Below are positions 46,294 to 54,975 of a DNA stretch of 64,000 bases, one piece after another. The notes beneath the pieces were generated by a model. It had not been told where the DNA came from. It worked only from the letters and a program-made list of their open reading frames with translations, and ran no database searches. Source of the DNA: Clostridium scatologenes (GTDB taxonomy: Bacteria > Bacillota > Clostridia > Clostridiales > Clostridiaceae); NCBI RefSeq assembly GCF_000968375.1, contig NZ_CP009933.1:248001-312000 (forward strand), read 5' to 3'. Position 1 is the stretch's first letter. Each line of letters begins with the position of its first letter. Both the position numbers and the translations under genes were made by a program.

Positions 46294-46375
46294 TATTATA
46301 TCTATTGTGAAAGGTAAAAGAAATCATAGTTGGCATAAGCAAATCAATGCATAAGAAGGTAGGTGTAAATATCAA

Positions 46376-48421
46376 TTGTGTAGAAAAACAGTCCAAACAT
46401 TGTGCCGTATGTGCGATGAACACTGTGGTATAAATGTTCATCTTAAAGATAATACAATAATAAAAGTAAATGGCTATGATAAACATCTTTGGAATGAAGG
46501 TAGAATGTGTATAAAAGGATTATCAAGCATTGATATGTTTTATGCACCTGACCGTATATTAACTCCAGTAAAAAAAACAAAGCATGGGTTTAAAGAAATA
46601 AGTCTTCAACAAGCATTAAATGAAATAAGTGAAAAAATGATAAAAATTAAAGAAAAGTATGGAACTAGAGGTTTAGGTGTATGGAAAGGAGAAGCTGTAG
46701 GTACTGCTCAGCAGGAACAGATAGTACGAAGGTTTTGCAGTGCTTGGGGGACTCCTAACTATTTTTCAAATGATTCAGAGTGTTTTTTGGGAAGATGGAT
46801 GGGATATTCACTTGTATGTGGTAACTGGACTAGTGTTGATTTTTTGAATTCTAAATGTATTATTTTATGGGGGAGTAATCCAAGTTATTCACACCCTAAT
46901 ACAGCAGCATTAATCATGAAGGCAAAAAAGCATGGTGCAAAACTAATTGTAATAGATTCAAGATTATCTCAAATTGCAAAACAAGCTGATATATTTGTTC
47001 AAATAAAACCAGGTACAGATGGTGCTTTAGCGTTAGGAATTTGCAGAGAATTAATTAAGAATAAATTGTTTGATTACAAATTTATAGAAAGTTACACTAT
47101 TGGTTTTAATGATTTTAAGAATTATGTAGAAGGTTTTAATCCACAATTTGTAAAGAAGGAAACAGGAGTAAATATAGGTGTAATAAAAAAAATAGTTAAG
47201 TTTATAGGAAATAGTATTCCAAGTGTTGGAATTTATGTAGGCGTAGGATTAGAACATCATGAAAATGGTGTAAATAATATTAGAGCTGTAGCCTGTATTA
47301 ATGGATTAACAGGATCTTTTGATGCTAAAGGAGGAAATCTCATACCTGAAGCAATAAATATGAACAAATTAACTCTTTATGATGAAATTCATCTTGAAAA
47401 TTTAGAGCCTATAGGTTTTAATAAGTTTCCAATGCTGTTTTTTCTTAGAAAAGAAGCACATACTATGACTGCTATGGATACTATACTTACAGAAAAACCA
47501 TATCCATTAAAAGGAATGATTATAACTGCAGCTAATCCTGTAATTACTAATCCCAATTCTTTAAAGGTAATAAAAGCGTTAAAAACCTTAGAATTACTTG
47601 TTGTTAGAGACTTATTTATGTCAGAAACTGCTGAATTAGCAGATTATATATTGCCTTCTGCATCTTTTTTAGAAAGATCTGAGTTACATTGTCATTCAAG
47701 TATTCAAGCTGTTAATTTAACTAAAAAAGTAGCAAGTATTGATAATTGTCAAAGTGAATATGAGTTTTGGCATGACATAGCTCATAGGATTGGCATAGGT
47801 AAATATTTTCCTTGGAATAATGAAAATGAATTAAATGAATGGCTTATAAAGCCTACAGGTATATCATTGCAGGAAATAGAAGGACATTCAGAAGGATTAG
47901 TATATAAACCTATAGTATATTCTAAATGGATAGAAAAGAATGATAAACCCTTTAATACTATATCAGGAAAAATAGAATTCATATATAAGCATCAAAAAGA
48001 TCAAAGTTATGTTAATGAGCTTCCAGAATATAAATCTCCATCGTATATAACAAAATTTAATAAAAAGTATCCATTTGTTTTGATTTCAGGTGCGAGAAAA
48101 CTTGTATATTATAATAGTAGAAATCGTAATTTGAAATTGTTAAATAAAACAGGACAAAAACCTGAAATTGAAATACATCCTTTAGATGCAAAAAAATTAG
48201 GTGTAAAGAATAAAGATATGGTAAAAGTTATTTCAGCTGTAGGTGATATAAATATAGCTGTTAAAATTGTAGAAAAGGGTGAAATTATGAGAGGTGTGGT
48301 ACAGGTCACTCATGGGTGGAAGAATGCAAATATTAATGAAATTACTCATGATAATATTAATGATCCAATTAGTGGATTTCCATTAATGAAATCTGTACAA
48401 GTAAATATAGTAAAGTTATAA
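46376..48421 (+). CDS. Molybdopterin-dependent oxidoreductase, DMSO-reductase family
   Basis: 681 residues from TTG 46376, the only usable start after an in-frame stop at 46352, with AGGTAGGTG upstream. The N-terminal [4Fe-4S] ligands are Cys10, 13, 17 and 45 in 'CRMCDEHCGI...EGRMCIKG'. 'SNDSECFLGRWMG' offers Cys136 as a possible molybdenum ligand. The dinucleotide-binding C-terminal domain begins near 575 ('FVLISGARKLVYYNSRNRN'). There is no signal peptide, so it is cytoplasmic. Family members reduce S- or N-oxides, thiosulfate or polysulfide, or oxidise formate. Directly before a nitrogenase-like DK pair, an S-oxide or related sulfur substrate is a reasonable guess only. Confidence 0.82.
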   Translation: MCRKTVQTLCRMCDEHCGINVHLKDNTIIKVNGYDKHLWNEGRMCIKGLSSIDMFYAPDRILTPVKKTKHGFKEISLQQALNEISEKMIKIKEKYGTRGLGVWKGEAVGTAQQEQIVRRFCSAWGTPNYFSNDSECFLGRWMGYSLVCGNWTSVDFLNSKCIILWGSNPSYSHPNTAALIMKAKKHGAKLIVIDSRLSQIAKQADIFVQIKPGTDGALALGICRELIKNKLFDYKFIESYTIGFNDFKNYVEGFNPQFVKKETGVNIGVIKKIVKFIGNSIPSVGIYVGVGLEHHENGVNNIRAVACINGLTGSFDAKGGNLIPEAINMNKLTLYDEIHLENLEPIGFNKFPMLFFLRKEAHTMTAMDTILTEKPYPLKGMIITAANPVITNPNSLKVIKALKTLELLVVRDLFMSETAELADYILPSASFLERSELHCHSSIQAVNLTKKVASIDNCQSEYEFWHDIAHRIGIGKYFPWNNENELNEWLIKPTGISLQEIEGHSEGLVYKPIVYSKWIEKNDKPFNTISGKIEFIYKHQKDQSYVNELPEYKSPSYITKFNKKYPFVLISGARKLVYYNSRNRNLKLLNKTGQKPEIEIHPLDAKKLGVKNKDMVKVISAVGDINIAVKIVEKGEIMRGVVQVTHGWKNANINEITHDNINDPISGFPLMKSVQVNIVKL

Positions 48422-48433
48422 GATTTATTTATA

Positions 48434-48493
48434 ATAGTTGACCAGATATACTGGAGGCTATGCGAGTTTATTTAACTTATGCATAGTCTTTTT
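48434..48493 (+). ncRNA. Candidate antitermination element, copy c (second DK pair)
   Basis: ATAG, TTGA, inner stem CCAG/CTGG with loop ATATA, AGG, CTAT. ATAG pairs with CTAT, and GGCTATGC (48456-48463) is also the 5' arm of a terminator ending GCATAGTC (48481-48488) plus T-run. It starts 12 bases after the oxidoreductase stop. Confidence 0.75.
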
Positions 48494-48521
48494 TATTTTT
48501 AATTTTAAGGAGGTAATAAAT

Positions 48522-49985
48522 TTGAGTGTTAACATAAAATCACCAGAAGTTGAAATTAGAGAAACGAGACTTGGTTCAATTACAGGATTTTATGGAAGTG
48601 CATCTGAGCTTTGTAATGGATCAAAAGGAGGAAGGCTTTGCGATAGAAAACATTTTTTTAGTCAATGCCTAGGGTGCAGTTCAGGCAATGCATTATGTCA
48701 ATTAGTCATGATACAGGATGCAGTTGTTATAAATCATGCTCCAATTGGTTGTTCAGCTGATTTTTCAGATTTTAATTTTACAAATAGAGTAGGACAAGGT
48801 AAGAGAAATATCCCATTTAGAGATGCCAAATTATTAAGTACAAATATAACTGAGAAAGACACAATATATGGTGGAGGAGAAAAATTAAAAAGAACTATAA
48901 AAGAGGCATATGATAGGTTTAAGCCAAATGCAATTTTTATAACAACTTCCTGTGCATCAGGAATTATAGGCGATGATGTAGATTCCATAGCTGAAGAAGC
49001 AGAGGATCAGTTAAAAATACCTATTGTGTACATTCCCTGTGAGGGATTTAAATCTAAAATTTGGACTACAGGTTTTGATGCAGCATATCACGGGATAGTT
49101 AGAAAGATAGTAAAACCACCAGTTAAAAAAAGAAAAGATGTGATAAATGTAATTAATTTTTGGGGCAGCGATATTTTTACTGACTTATTTGGGAGAATAG
49201 GCTTAAAACCCAATTATATAATACCATTTTCTACAATTGCTCAATTGGAAAAAATATCTGAAGCAGCAGCTACTGTACAAATTTGTCCTACACTTGGGAC
49301 TTATCTGGCTGCAGCCCTTGAGCAAGAGTATAGAGTACCAGAAGTTAAGGCACCGCCTGCTTATGGAATACAGGGAACAGATAAATGGTTTAGAGAGCTT
49401 GGAAAAGTAACAGGAAAAGAAAAAGAGGTAGAGGAATTAATTAGTTCAGAAAAAGAAAGGATACATTTTGAACTTGAAGAATTAAGAGGAAAATTAAAAG
49501 GAAAGAGAGCTTATGTTACAGCAGGTGCTGCTCATGGACACAGTTTAATTTCTCTTTTAAGTGATCTTGGTATGGAGGTTGTAGGTGCATCTATATTTCA
49601 CCATGATCCTTGCTATGATAATGGATCACAGGAGGGAAAAAGTTTGGAGCATGCAGTTAAAACTTACGGAGATATAAAACATTTTAGTGTATGTAATAAA
49701 CAAGCATATGAACTTGTGAATTCTTTAAATACATTGAAACCTGATGTATTTATTGCACGTCATGGTGGCATGTCTATATGGGGAGCTAAGCTTGGGATAC
49801 CAACGTTTTTGATGGGTGATGAACAATTTGGATTAGGATATCAGGGACTACTTAATTATGGAAAGAAAGTTTTGGATGTGATCGAAACTCCAGAATTTGT
49901 GAAGAATATTGCTGCTCATTCTAAACTTGTGTATACAGACTGGTGGCTTAATCAAGAGAATGATACTTTTTTGGGAGGTAAATAA
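48522..49985 (+). CDS. Second NifD-like subunit, divergent
   Basis: 487 residues from TTG 48522, 8 bases after AAGGAGG; a longer frame from 48438 would overlap the RNA element and is rejected. P-cluster type Cys52, Cys77 and Cys144 ('TTSCASGIIGDD') and the cofactor-position Cys255 ('VQICPTLGTYLA') are kept. The double His of the first D protein is replaced: 'MGDEQFGLGYQG' (433-436). The N-terminus lacks the 'TCSGCKGNGG' insert of the first copy. It should be a nitrogenase-like catalytic subunit with a different pocket, depending on MarB and MarH encoded upstream. Substrate unknown. Confidence 0.8.
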   Translation: MSVNIKSPEVEIRETRLGSITGFYGSASELCNGSKGGRLCDRKHFFSQCLGCSSGNALCQLVMIQDAVVINHAPIGCSADFSDFNFTNRVGQGKRNIPFRDAKLLSTNITEKDTIYGGGEKLKRTIKEAYDRFKPNAIFITTSCASGIIGDDVDSIAEEAEDQLKIPIVYIPCEGFKSKIWTTGFDAAYHGIVRKIVKPPVKKRKDVINVINFWGSDIFTDLFGRIGLKPNYIIPFSTIAQLEKISEAAATVQICPTLGTYLAAALEQEYRVPEVKAPPAYGIQGTDKWFRELGKVTGKEKEVEELISSEKERIHFELEELRGKLKGKRAYVTAGAAHGHSLISLLSDLGMEVVGASIFHHDPCYDNGSQEGKSLEHAVKTYGDIKHFSVCNKQAYELVNSLNTLKPDVFIARHGGMSIWGAKLGIPTFLMGDEQFGLGYQGLLNYGKKVLDVIETPEFVKNIAAHSKLVYTDWWLNQENDTFLGGK

Positions 49986-49987
49986 TT

Positions 49988-51316
49988 ATGGCTAAAGTAA
50001 TAGAACAACCTAGACATTATTGTACTCTTGGAGCACAACAATCTGTAATTGCAATAAAGGGAGCAATACCAATACTTCATTCTGGACCAGGCTGTGGCGT
50101 AAAACTTTTTAGGGGACTTAGTGATGATTCTGGGTATCAGGGTACAGGATATTCTGGAGGTGGAACCATTCCATGTACTAATTCTACTGAAAAAGAAGTT
50201 GTATTTGGTGGAGAAAATAGATTAAGAGAGGTGATTGATGGGACTCTTAAAGTTTTAAAGGGTGAACTTTTTGCAGTTCTTACTGGATGTACATCAGATA
50301 TAGTAGGTGATGATGTTGGACAGATAGTACGTGACTATAAAGATAGAGGAATACCAATAGTATATGCTGAAACAGGTGGTTTTAAAGGCACAAATTTTAA
50401 AGGTCATGAAATTGTAATCAAAGCTATAATTGATCAATATTTAGGAGAAAAAATTCCCAATGTAAAAAAGGGACTTGTAAATGTTTGGACATCAGTTCCT
50501 TATCAAGATACCTTTTGGTCAGGAAATTTAAGTCAGATAAAATATCTTTTAGAAAGTATAGGACTTAAAGTAAATATACTGTTTGGACCAGAGTCTGGAG
50601 GAGTAAAGGAATGGAGTACAATACCAGATGCTGAATTCAATCTTGTAGTTTCTCCATGGGTTGGAATTAAAACAGCAGAACTATTGAAGAAAAAATATGG
50701 TACACCTTATTTACATTATCCCGTGCCTCCTATAGGTGCTAGAGAAACTAGCAAATTTTTAAGAAGGGTAGCAGAAGTTCTTGATTTGAATTCTGATAAA
50801 GTTGAAAACTTTATTAAAAAGGAAGAAGAGAATTTTTATTATTATTTAGAAAGGTCGGCTGATTTTTTCCTTGAATTTAGATATAGTATACCAGGTAGAT
50901 TTTTTAATATAACGGATTCTTTTTATGCACTTGGTATAAGTCAATTCTTGTTGAATGAGTTGGGGATTATTCCTGGTGAACAATATATAACAGATGCTGC
51001 ACCAGAGAAATATCAAAAGGATATTAAGGATGAGTTTGATAGTATTTCACCTACTAGAAAGTTTGAAGTGATTTTTGAGGAAGATGGAGGCAAAATACAT
51101 GACAGACTTAGAAAATATAATCATGGAACACATATACCGCTTATTTTAGGTAGCTCATGGGATAGAGATATAGTTAGAGAATTAAATGGCTTTGGAATAA
51201 ATATAGCGCTTCCTGTTATGCACAGGCTTGTATTAAATGGAGGATATTTAGGGTATAATGGCGGCTTAAGATTAATTGAAGATATATATGGGAATATATT
51301 AGAAACTTATAAGTAA
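49988..51316 (+). CDS. Second NifK-like subunit
   Basis: 442 residues. Cys12, Cys36 ('HSGPGCGVKLF') and Cys101 ('LTGCTSDIVGDDVG') match Cys20, 44 and 109 of the first K protein, so the P-cluster site is complete. 'GGENRLREVIDGTLKVL' and 'YAETGGFKGTNFKGHE' are shared with the first copy. ATG follows the D stop by two bases with GGAGG overlapping it, so the pair is translationally coupled. Partner of the preceding gene. Confidence 0.82.
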   Translation: MAKVIEQPRHYCTLGAQQSVIAIKGAIPILHSGPGCGVKLFRGLSDDSGYQGTGYSGGGTIPCTNSTEKEVVFGGENRLREVIDGTLKVLKGELFAVLTGCTSDIVGDDVGQIVRDYKDRGIPIVYAETGGFKGTNFKGHEIVIKAIIDQYLGEKIPNVKKGLVNVWTSVPYQDTFWSGNLSQIKYLLESIGLKVNILFGPESGGVKEWSTIPDAEFNLVVSPWVGIKTAELLKKKYGTPYLHYPVPPIGARETSKFLRRVAEVLDLNSDKVENFIKKEEENFYYYLERSADFFLEFRYSIPGRFFNITDSFYALGISQFLLNELGIIPGEQYITDAAPEKYQKDIKDEFDSISPTRKFEVIFEEDGGKIHDRLRKYNHGTHIPLILGSSWDRDIVRELNGFGINIALPVMHRLVLNGGYLGYNGGLRLIEDIYGNILETYK

Positions 51317-51339
51317 AAATAAACATTATGTAAAAAATA

Positions 51340-51402
51340 TTAGTTGATTAGAAAAACTGAAGGCTAAGGTTTGTTTCATAAAGAAACTACCTTGGTCTTT
51401 TT
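51340..51402 (+). ncRNA. Candidate antitermination element, copy d (metNIQ)
   Basis: TTAG, TTGA, inner stem TTAG/CTGA with loop AAAAA, AGG, CTAA. TTAG pairs with CTAA, and GGCTAAGGT (51362-51370) is the 5' arm of a terminator ending ACCTTGGTC (51389-51397) plus TTTTTT. It starts 24 bases after the second K stop. Confidence 0.75.
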
Positions 51403-51509
51403 TATTAAAAATTCTTATGAAAAGTGGTTAATGGATTGGCTTAATAAAGACCAACGGCTCGCATCTAATTTTAAATTTTAAATATTAAAAAAGGAGATGG
51501 ATAGATAAG

Positions 51510-52289
51510 ATGATAACCATAAAGAATTTAAATAAAACATTTAAGACATCTCAAGGCGAAGTACAAGTACTAAAAAACATTAATCTTAAAATTGAGAAAG
51601 GAGATATTTTTGGAGTAATTGGATTTAGTGGAGCAGGAAAGTCTACAATGCTAAGGTGCATCAACCGTTTAGAAGAACCTACATCAGGAAGTATTTTCAT
51701 TGGAGGTAAAGATATTACTCTACTTAGCAAAAGTGAGTTAAGAGAGGTAAGAAAAAAGATTGGAATAATATTTCAACAATTTAATTTGTTTGATTCTATG
51801 ACAGTATTTGAAAATGTTGCTTTTCCATTAAAGGTGGCAGGATATCCAAAAGAAAAAATTGGAAGGCGGGTTAAAGAAATTTTAGAATTAGTAGAACTTT
51901 CAGATAAAATACAAGCATACCCAGCTCAACTAAGTGGTGGACAAAAACAGAGGGTAGGTATAGCAAGGGCACTTGCTAATGAACCAGATGTTTTATTGAG
52001 TGATGAAGCTACATCTTCCTTAGATCCTCAAACAACATATTCTATACTTGAGTTATTAAAAAATATAAATGATAAACTAAAAATAACTATAGTACTGATA
52101 ACGCATGAACTTGAAGTTGTTAAATATATCTGTAATAACATGGCTGTTATAGAAAATGGTGAAATTGTAGAATTCGGTACTACGGATTCAGTTTTCTTAA
52201 ATCCCAAAAGTGATACATCTAAAAAGTTTGTTAATATTTTAAACCATTTTAGCTCAAGAGACACTTATTCAGGGAGGGATGTAATTTGA
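51510..52289 (+). CDS. metN: Methionine ABC transporter, ATPase
   Basis: 259 residues. Walker A GFSGAGKST (~37-45), signature LSGGQKQRVGIARALA and Walker B 'VLLSDEATSSLDPQT', where Ser-Asp-Glu-Ala is the form typical of MetN. It lacks the C-terminal ACT-like regulatory domain of E. coli MetN (343 residues), so transinhibition by methionine is not expected by that route. Imports methionine or related thioethers. Ends with a four-base overlap with metI. Confidence 0.9.
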   Translation: MITIKNLNKTFKTSQGEVQVLKNINLKIEKGDIFGVIGFSGAGKSTMLRCINRLEEPTSGSIFIGGKDITLLSKSELREVRKKIGIIFQQFNLFDSMTVFENVAFPLKVAGYPKEKIGRRVKEILELVELSDKIQAYPAQLSGGQKQRVGIARALANEPDVLLSDEATSSLDPQTTYSILELLKNINDKLKITIVLITHELEVVKYICNNMAVIENGEIVEFGTTDSVFLNPKSDTSKKFVNILNHFSSRDTYSGRDVI

Positions 52290-52954
52290 ATAATGATTTA
52301 TTTGATCTATTGTTAACTGCGTTAGGAGAAACAGTAAAAATGGTGGCTATATCGGGAAGTATAGCTTTTGCAATTGGATTACCTATGGGAATTACTTTGG
52401 TTGTTACTAAGAAAAATCATATTATAGAATGCCCTAAATTAAATAAGGTATTAGGAACTATAGTAAATGCTGTACGTTCTTTGCCTTCTATAATACTAAT
52501 TGTTATTTTACTTCCACTTTCTAGGGTTGTTGTAGGTACTACACTGGGAATGAAGGCAGCTATTGTTCCGTTGTCTATAGGAGCTGCTCCCTTTTTAGCA
52601 AGAATAATAGAAACTTCTATTGAGGAAGTTGAATGGGGAAAAATTGAGGCTGCACAATCAATGGGAGCCAAACCTTTTGAAATCATAATTAAGGTGCTAA
52701 TACCAGAGGCACTGCCTGCCCTTGTAAGGGGGGCAACAATTGCGATTATATCTATTATCGAACTTACTGCAATAGCTGGAGCTATAGGTGCAGGAGGTTT
52801 AGGAAGTTTAGCTATACGTTTTGGATATCAAAGATTTCGTACTGATATTATGATAGCTACAGTAATTACTTTAATTATACTAGTACAAATCATACAGCAT
52901 ATAGGAGATTTTACTTCTAAATATATAAACAAAAAAAGGTATAAATTTGATTAA
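52286..52954 (+). CDS. metI: Methionine ABC transporter, permease
   Basis: 222 residues, five membrane segments. 'GETVKMVAISGSIAFAIGLPMG' at the N-terminus and 'EVEWGKIEAAQSMGAKPFEIIIKVLIPEALPALVRG' style EAA loop define MetI. The start is TTG 52286, overlapping the metN stop, with AGGGAGGGAT upstream. Membrane channel of the methionine importer. Confidence 0.92.
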   Translation: MNNDLFDLLLTALGETVKMVAISGSIAFAIGLPMGITLVVTKKNHIIECPKLNKVLGTIVNAVRSLPSIILIVILLPLSRVVVGTTLGMKAAIVPLSIGAAPFLARIIETSIEEVEWGKIEAAQSMGAKPFEIIIKVLIPEALPALVRGATIAIISIIELTAIAGAIGAGGLGSLAIRFGYQRFRTDIMIATVITLIILVQIIQHIGDFTSKYINKKRYKFD

Positions 52955-52987
52955 TTTATAAATTTATTTTAAAGAGGAGAGATAAAT

Positions 52988-53821
52988 ATGAAAAAAAGAC
53001 AATTTTCACTTTTAATTTCAGTATTATTAACAGTAGGTTTATTTGCTGGTTGTGGTCAAAGTGGTAAAACAACGGAAACAGCCAATAACTCTAACTCAAA
53101 GGAGATAACTATTAAAGTAGGAGCAGCGGCGACTCCACATGCAGAAATATTAAAGCATGTACAGCCTCAACTTAAGAAAGAAGGGATTAATTTAGAGATA
53201 ATCACATTAGATGATGAAGATCAGTTAAATCCAGCGCTTCAAGAAAATCAAATAGATGCTAATTATTTTCAGCATGTTCCTTATCTTAATTCTGTTGCTA
53301 AGGAAAAGGGATATGACTTTACTGTAGCAGGAAAGGTTCATGTTGAACCAATAGGATTTTATTCTAGTAAACTTAAGTCAAAGGATGAAATTAAAAATGG
53401 TGCTAATATTGCCATACCAAACAATCCTTCAAATGAATACAGAGCATTAGTATTACTTCAAGCACAAGGATTAATTAAATTAAAAGATGGAATAGCAAAT
53501 TATAGTGCAACGCCAAAGGATATTGTAGATAATCCTAAAAATTTAAAATTTACAGAGGTTGATTCAGCACAGCTTCCAAGAGTTCTTCAGGATGTAGATG
53601 GAGCAGTAATAAATACAAATATTGCTTTAGAAGCAAAGATAGATCCTAAGAGTGCATTATTTAGAGAAGATAGTAATTCACCTTATGCAAATGTTATTGT
53701 AGTAAGAAAAGGTGATGAAAATAAAGAAGAAATTAAAAAGCTTGTTCAGGTATTAAACTCTGATGATGTAAAAAAATTCATACAAGAAAAGTATGGAGTT
53801 GCAGTAGTTCCAGCTTTTTAA
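52988..53821 (+). CDS. metQ: Methionine-binding lipoprotein
   Basis: 277 residues, NlpA/MetQ family. Lipobox 'LFAGCGQ' (Cys22). 'KVGAAATPHAEILKHVQPQLKKEGINLEIITLDDEDQLNPALQENQIDANYFQHVPYL' style region (~45-100) is the methionine-binding signature. It captures methionine or a thioether outside the cell for MetNI. GAGGAGA site before ATG. No clear terminator follows, but a new promoter starts 147 bases later. Confidence 0.93.
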   Translation: MKKRQFSLLISVLLTVGLFAGCGQSGKTTETANNSNSKEITIKVGAAATPHAEILKHVQPQLKKEGINLEIITLDDEDQLNPALQENQIDANYFQHVPYLNSVAKEKGYDFTVAGKVHVEPIGFYSSKLKSKDEIKNGANIAIPNNPSNEYRALVLLQAQGLIKLKDGIANYSATPKDIVDNPKNLKFTEVDSAQLPRVLQDVDGAVINTNIALEAKIDPKSALFREDSNSPYANVIVVRKGDENKEEIKKLVQVLNSDDVKKFIQEKYGVAVVPAF

Positions 53822-53967
53822 CAAAAAGGTATCATAGATAAGTAAAAATTATATTATGAAATTTATTAATTGAAACAAATAATGTTAAAAATACTGTTTT
53901 TACATTAATAGCAAGACTTCAAGAAATAGAGATGCATATAAAAAAGTGATAAATATTACTTTTCCTA

Positions 53968-54034
53968 TTGACATACTAATAAATAGTATATATAATATTA
54001 TCAATGAGAAAAACATATAGGAATAGTATGAAAA
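53968..54034 (+). promoter_or_regulatory. Promoter with CymR-like box before the cysteine T-box
   Basis: TTGACA (53968-53973), 17 bases, TATAAT (53991-53996), then AACATATAGGAATAGTATGA from 54012, almost identical to the box at 40560. Confidence 0.72.
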
Positions 54035-54044
54035 GCAAAGATGA

Positions 54045-54297
54045 GAAGAAGTAAGTAAGTGGAAGCTGGCAGAGAGAAATCTCCATTGGGTGTAAGAGAT
54101 TTTGAGTGAAAGTTAACTGAAATGCGTCTCGGAGCTCTGAATCGAAATTTAGTAGACTTCAGTGGGTACGCCCATTAAAGCGTTGAGGTATTATTGTACC
54201 AATATTTATGAGTTGTTATGTATTCTATTTCTATGCATAATAAACAGAGTGGAACCGCGGAAGTTAACTTCTGCCTCTGTATTGAGGCAGGAGTTTT
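54045..54297 (+). ncRNA. Cysteine-type T-box leader
   Basis: Stem I region follows 54045. The specifier is TGC (54123-54125, in GAAATGCGTCTC), which reads cysteine. The T-box core AGAGTGGAACCGCGG (54246-54260) is complete. The terminator has arms AACTTCTGCCTC/GAGGCAGGAGTT (54266-54293) and a T-run. Uncharged tRNA-Cys should switch on ubiG-mccB-mccA. The same arrangement is known for ubiGmccBA of C. acetobutylicum. Confidence 0.93.
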
Positions 54298-54342
54298 TTG
54301 TGTCCCAAAATATATTAAACTATTAAAATTAGGAGGATTGTC

Positions 54343-54972
54343 ATGAATTCTGTAGAGTATTTTAATTCGATAGCAAAGCAATGGAATGTGATAAGAGAGG
54401 AGTATTTTGAAGAAAAGCTAAAATATACAGCACTTTCTCAATTTGATATAAAAGATAAAATATGTGCAGATTTAGGTTGCGGCACAGGTTTTATATCATT
54501 AGCATTACTGGAGAAAGCTAAAATTGTTTTTTCAATAGATAACTCTAAAAATATGCTTAAAGAACTGCATAGTACAGCTTCAAAAAAAGGATTAAAGGAT
54601 ATATATCCTATTAGTGGTTCTATGGAAAACTTGCCTTTGTTTGATAAATCAATAGATAGAGTTTTTATAAATATGGCTTTACATCATATATTTGATGCAA
54701 AAAAAGCAATAGAAGAAATGTTTAGAGTACTTAAAAAAGATGGAACAGTAGTTATAACAGATGTAGAGGAACACAATGGAGAGTGGGCTAGAACAGAAAT
54801 GCATGATGAGTGGCTTGGTTTTTCACATGAACAGATAAAGAATTGGCTGGAGGAAGCTGGTTTTAGCCAAGTTCAAGTAAACAGTACAGAACTTAAATGT
54901 AAAGGCTATTCAAGTAAAGGAGAATATACAGAAACAGGAATATTTGTAGCAAAAGGAATTAAGGAGGAATAA
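54343..54972 (+). CDS. ubiG: SAM-dependent methyltransferase, UbiG/YrrT type
   Basis: 209 residues of class I methyltransferase. Motif I 'CADLGCGTGFISLALLEKA' (~41-59) binds SAM, 'SMENLPLFDKSIDRVFINMALHHI' is the post-motif region. In Firmicutes this gene precedes methionine-to-cysteine conversion genes and is thought to help turn SAM into S-adenosylhomocysteine, feeding homocysteine. No matching substrate is known. First in the T-box operon, three bases before mccB. Confidence 0.85.
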   Translation: MNSVEYFNSIAKQWNVIREEYFEEKLKYTALSQFDIKDKICADLGCGTGFISLALLEKAKIVFSIDNSKNMLKELHSTASKKGLKDIYPISGSMENLPLFDKSIDRVFINMALHHIFDAKKAIEEMFRVLKKDGTVVITDVEEHNGEWARTEMHDEWLGFSHEQIKNWLEEAGFSQVQVNSTELKCKGYSSKGEYTETGIFVAKGIKEE

Positions 54973-54975
54973 AAA

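Noticed and set aside
48438..48521. N-terminal extension of the second NifD-like protein
   Set aside because: The added 28 residues come from the RNA element and terminator; the TTG at 48522 has a strong ribosome site.
54175..54381. 68-codon minus-strand frame
   Set aside because: It is antisense to the T-box antiterminator and terminator, which explain the sequence.
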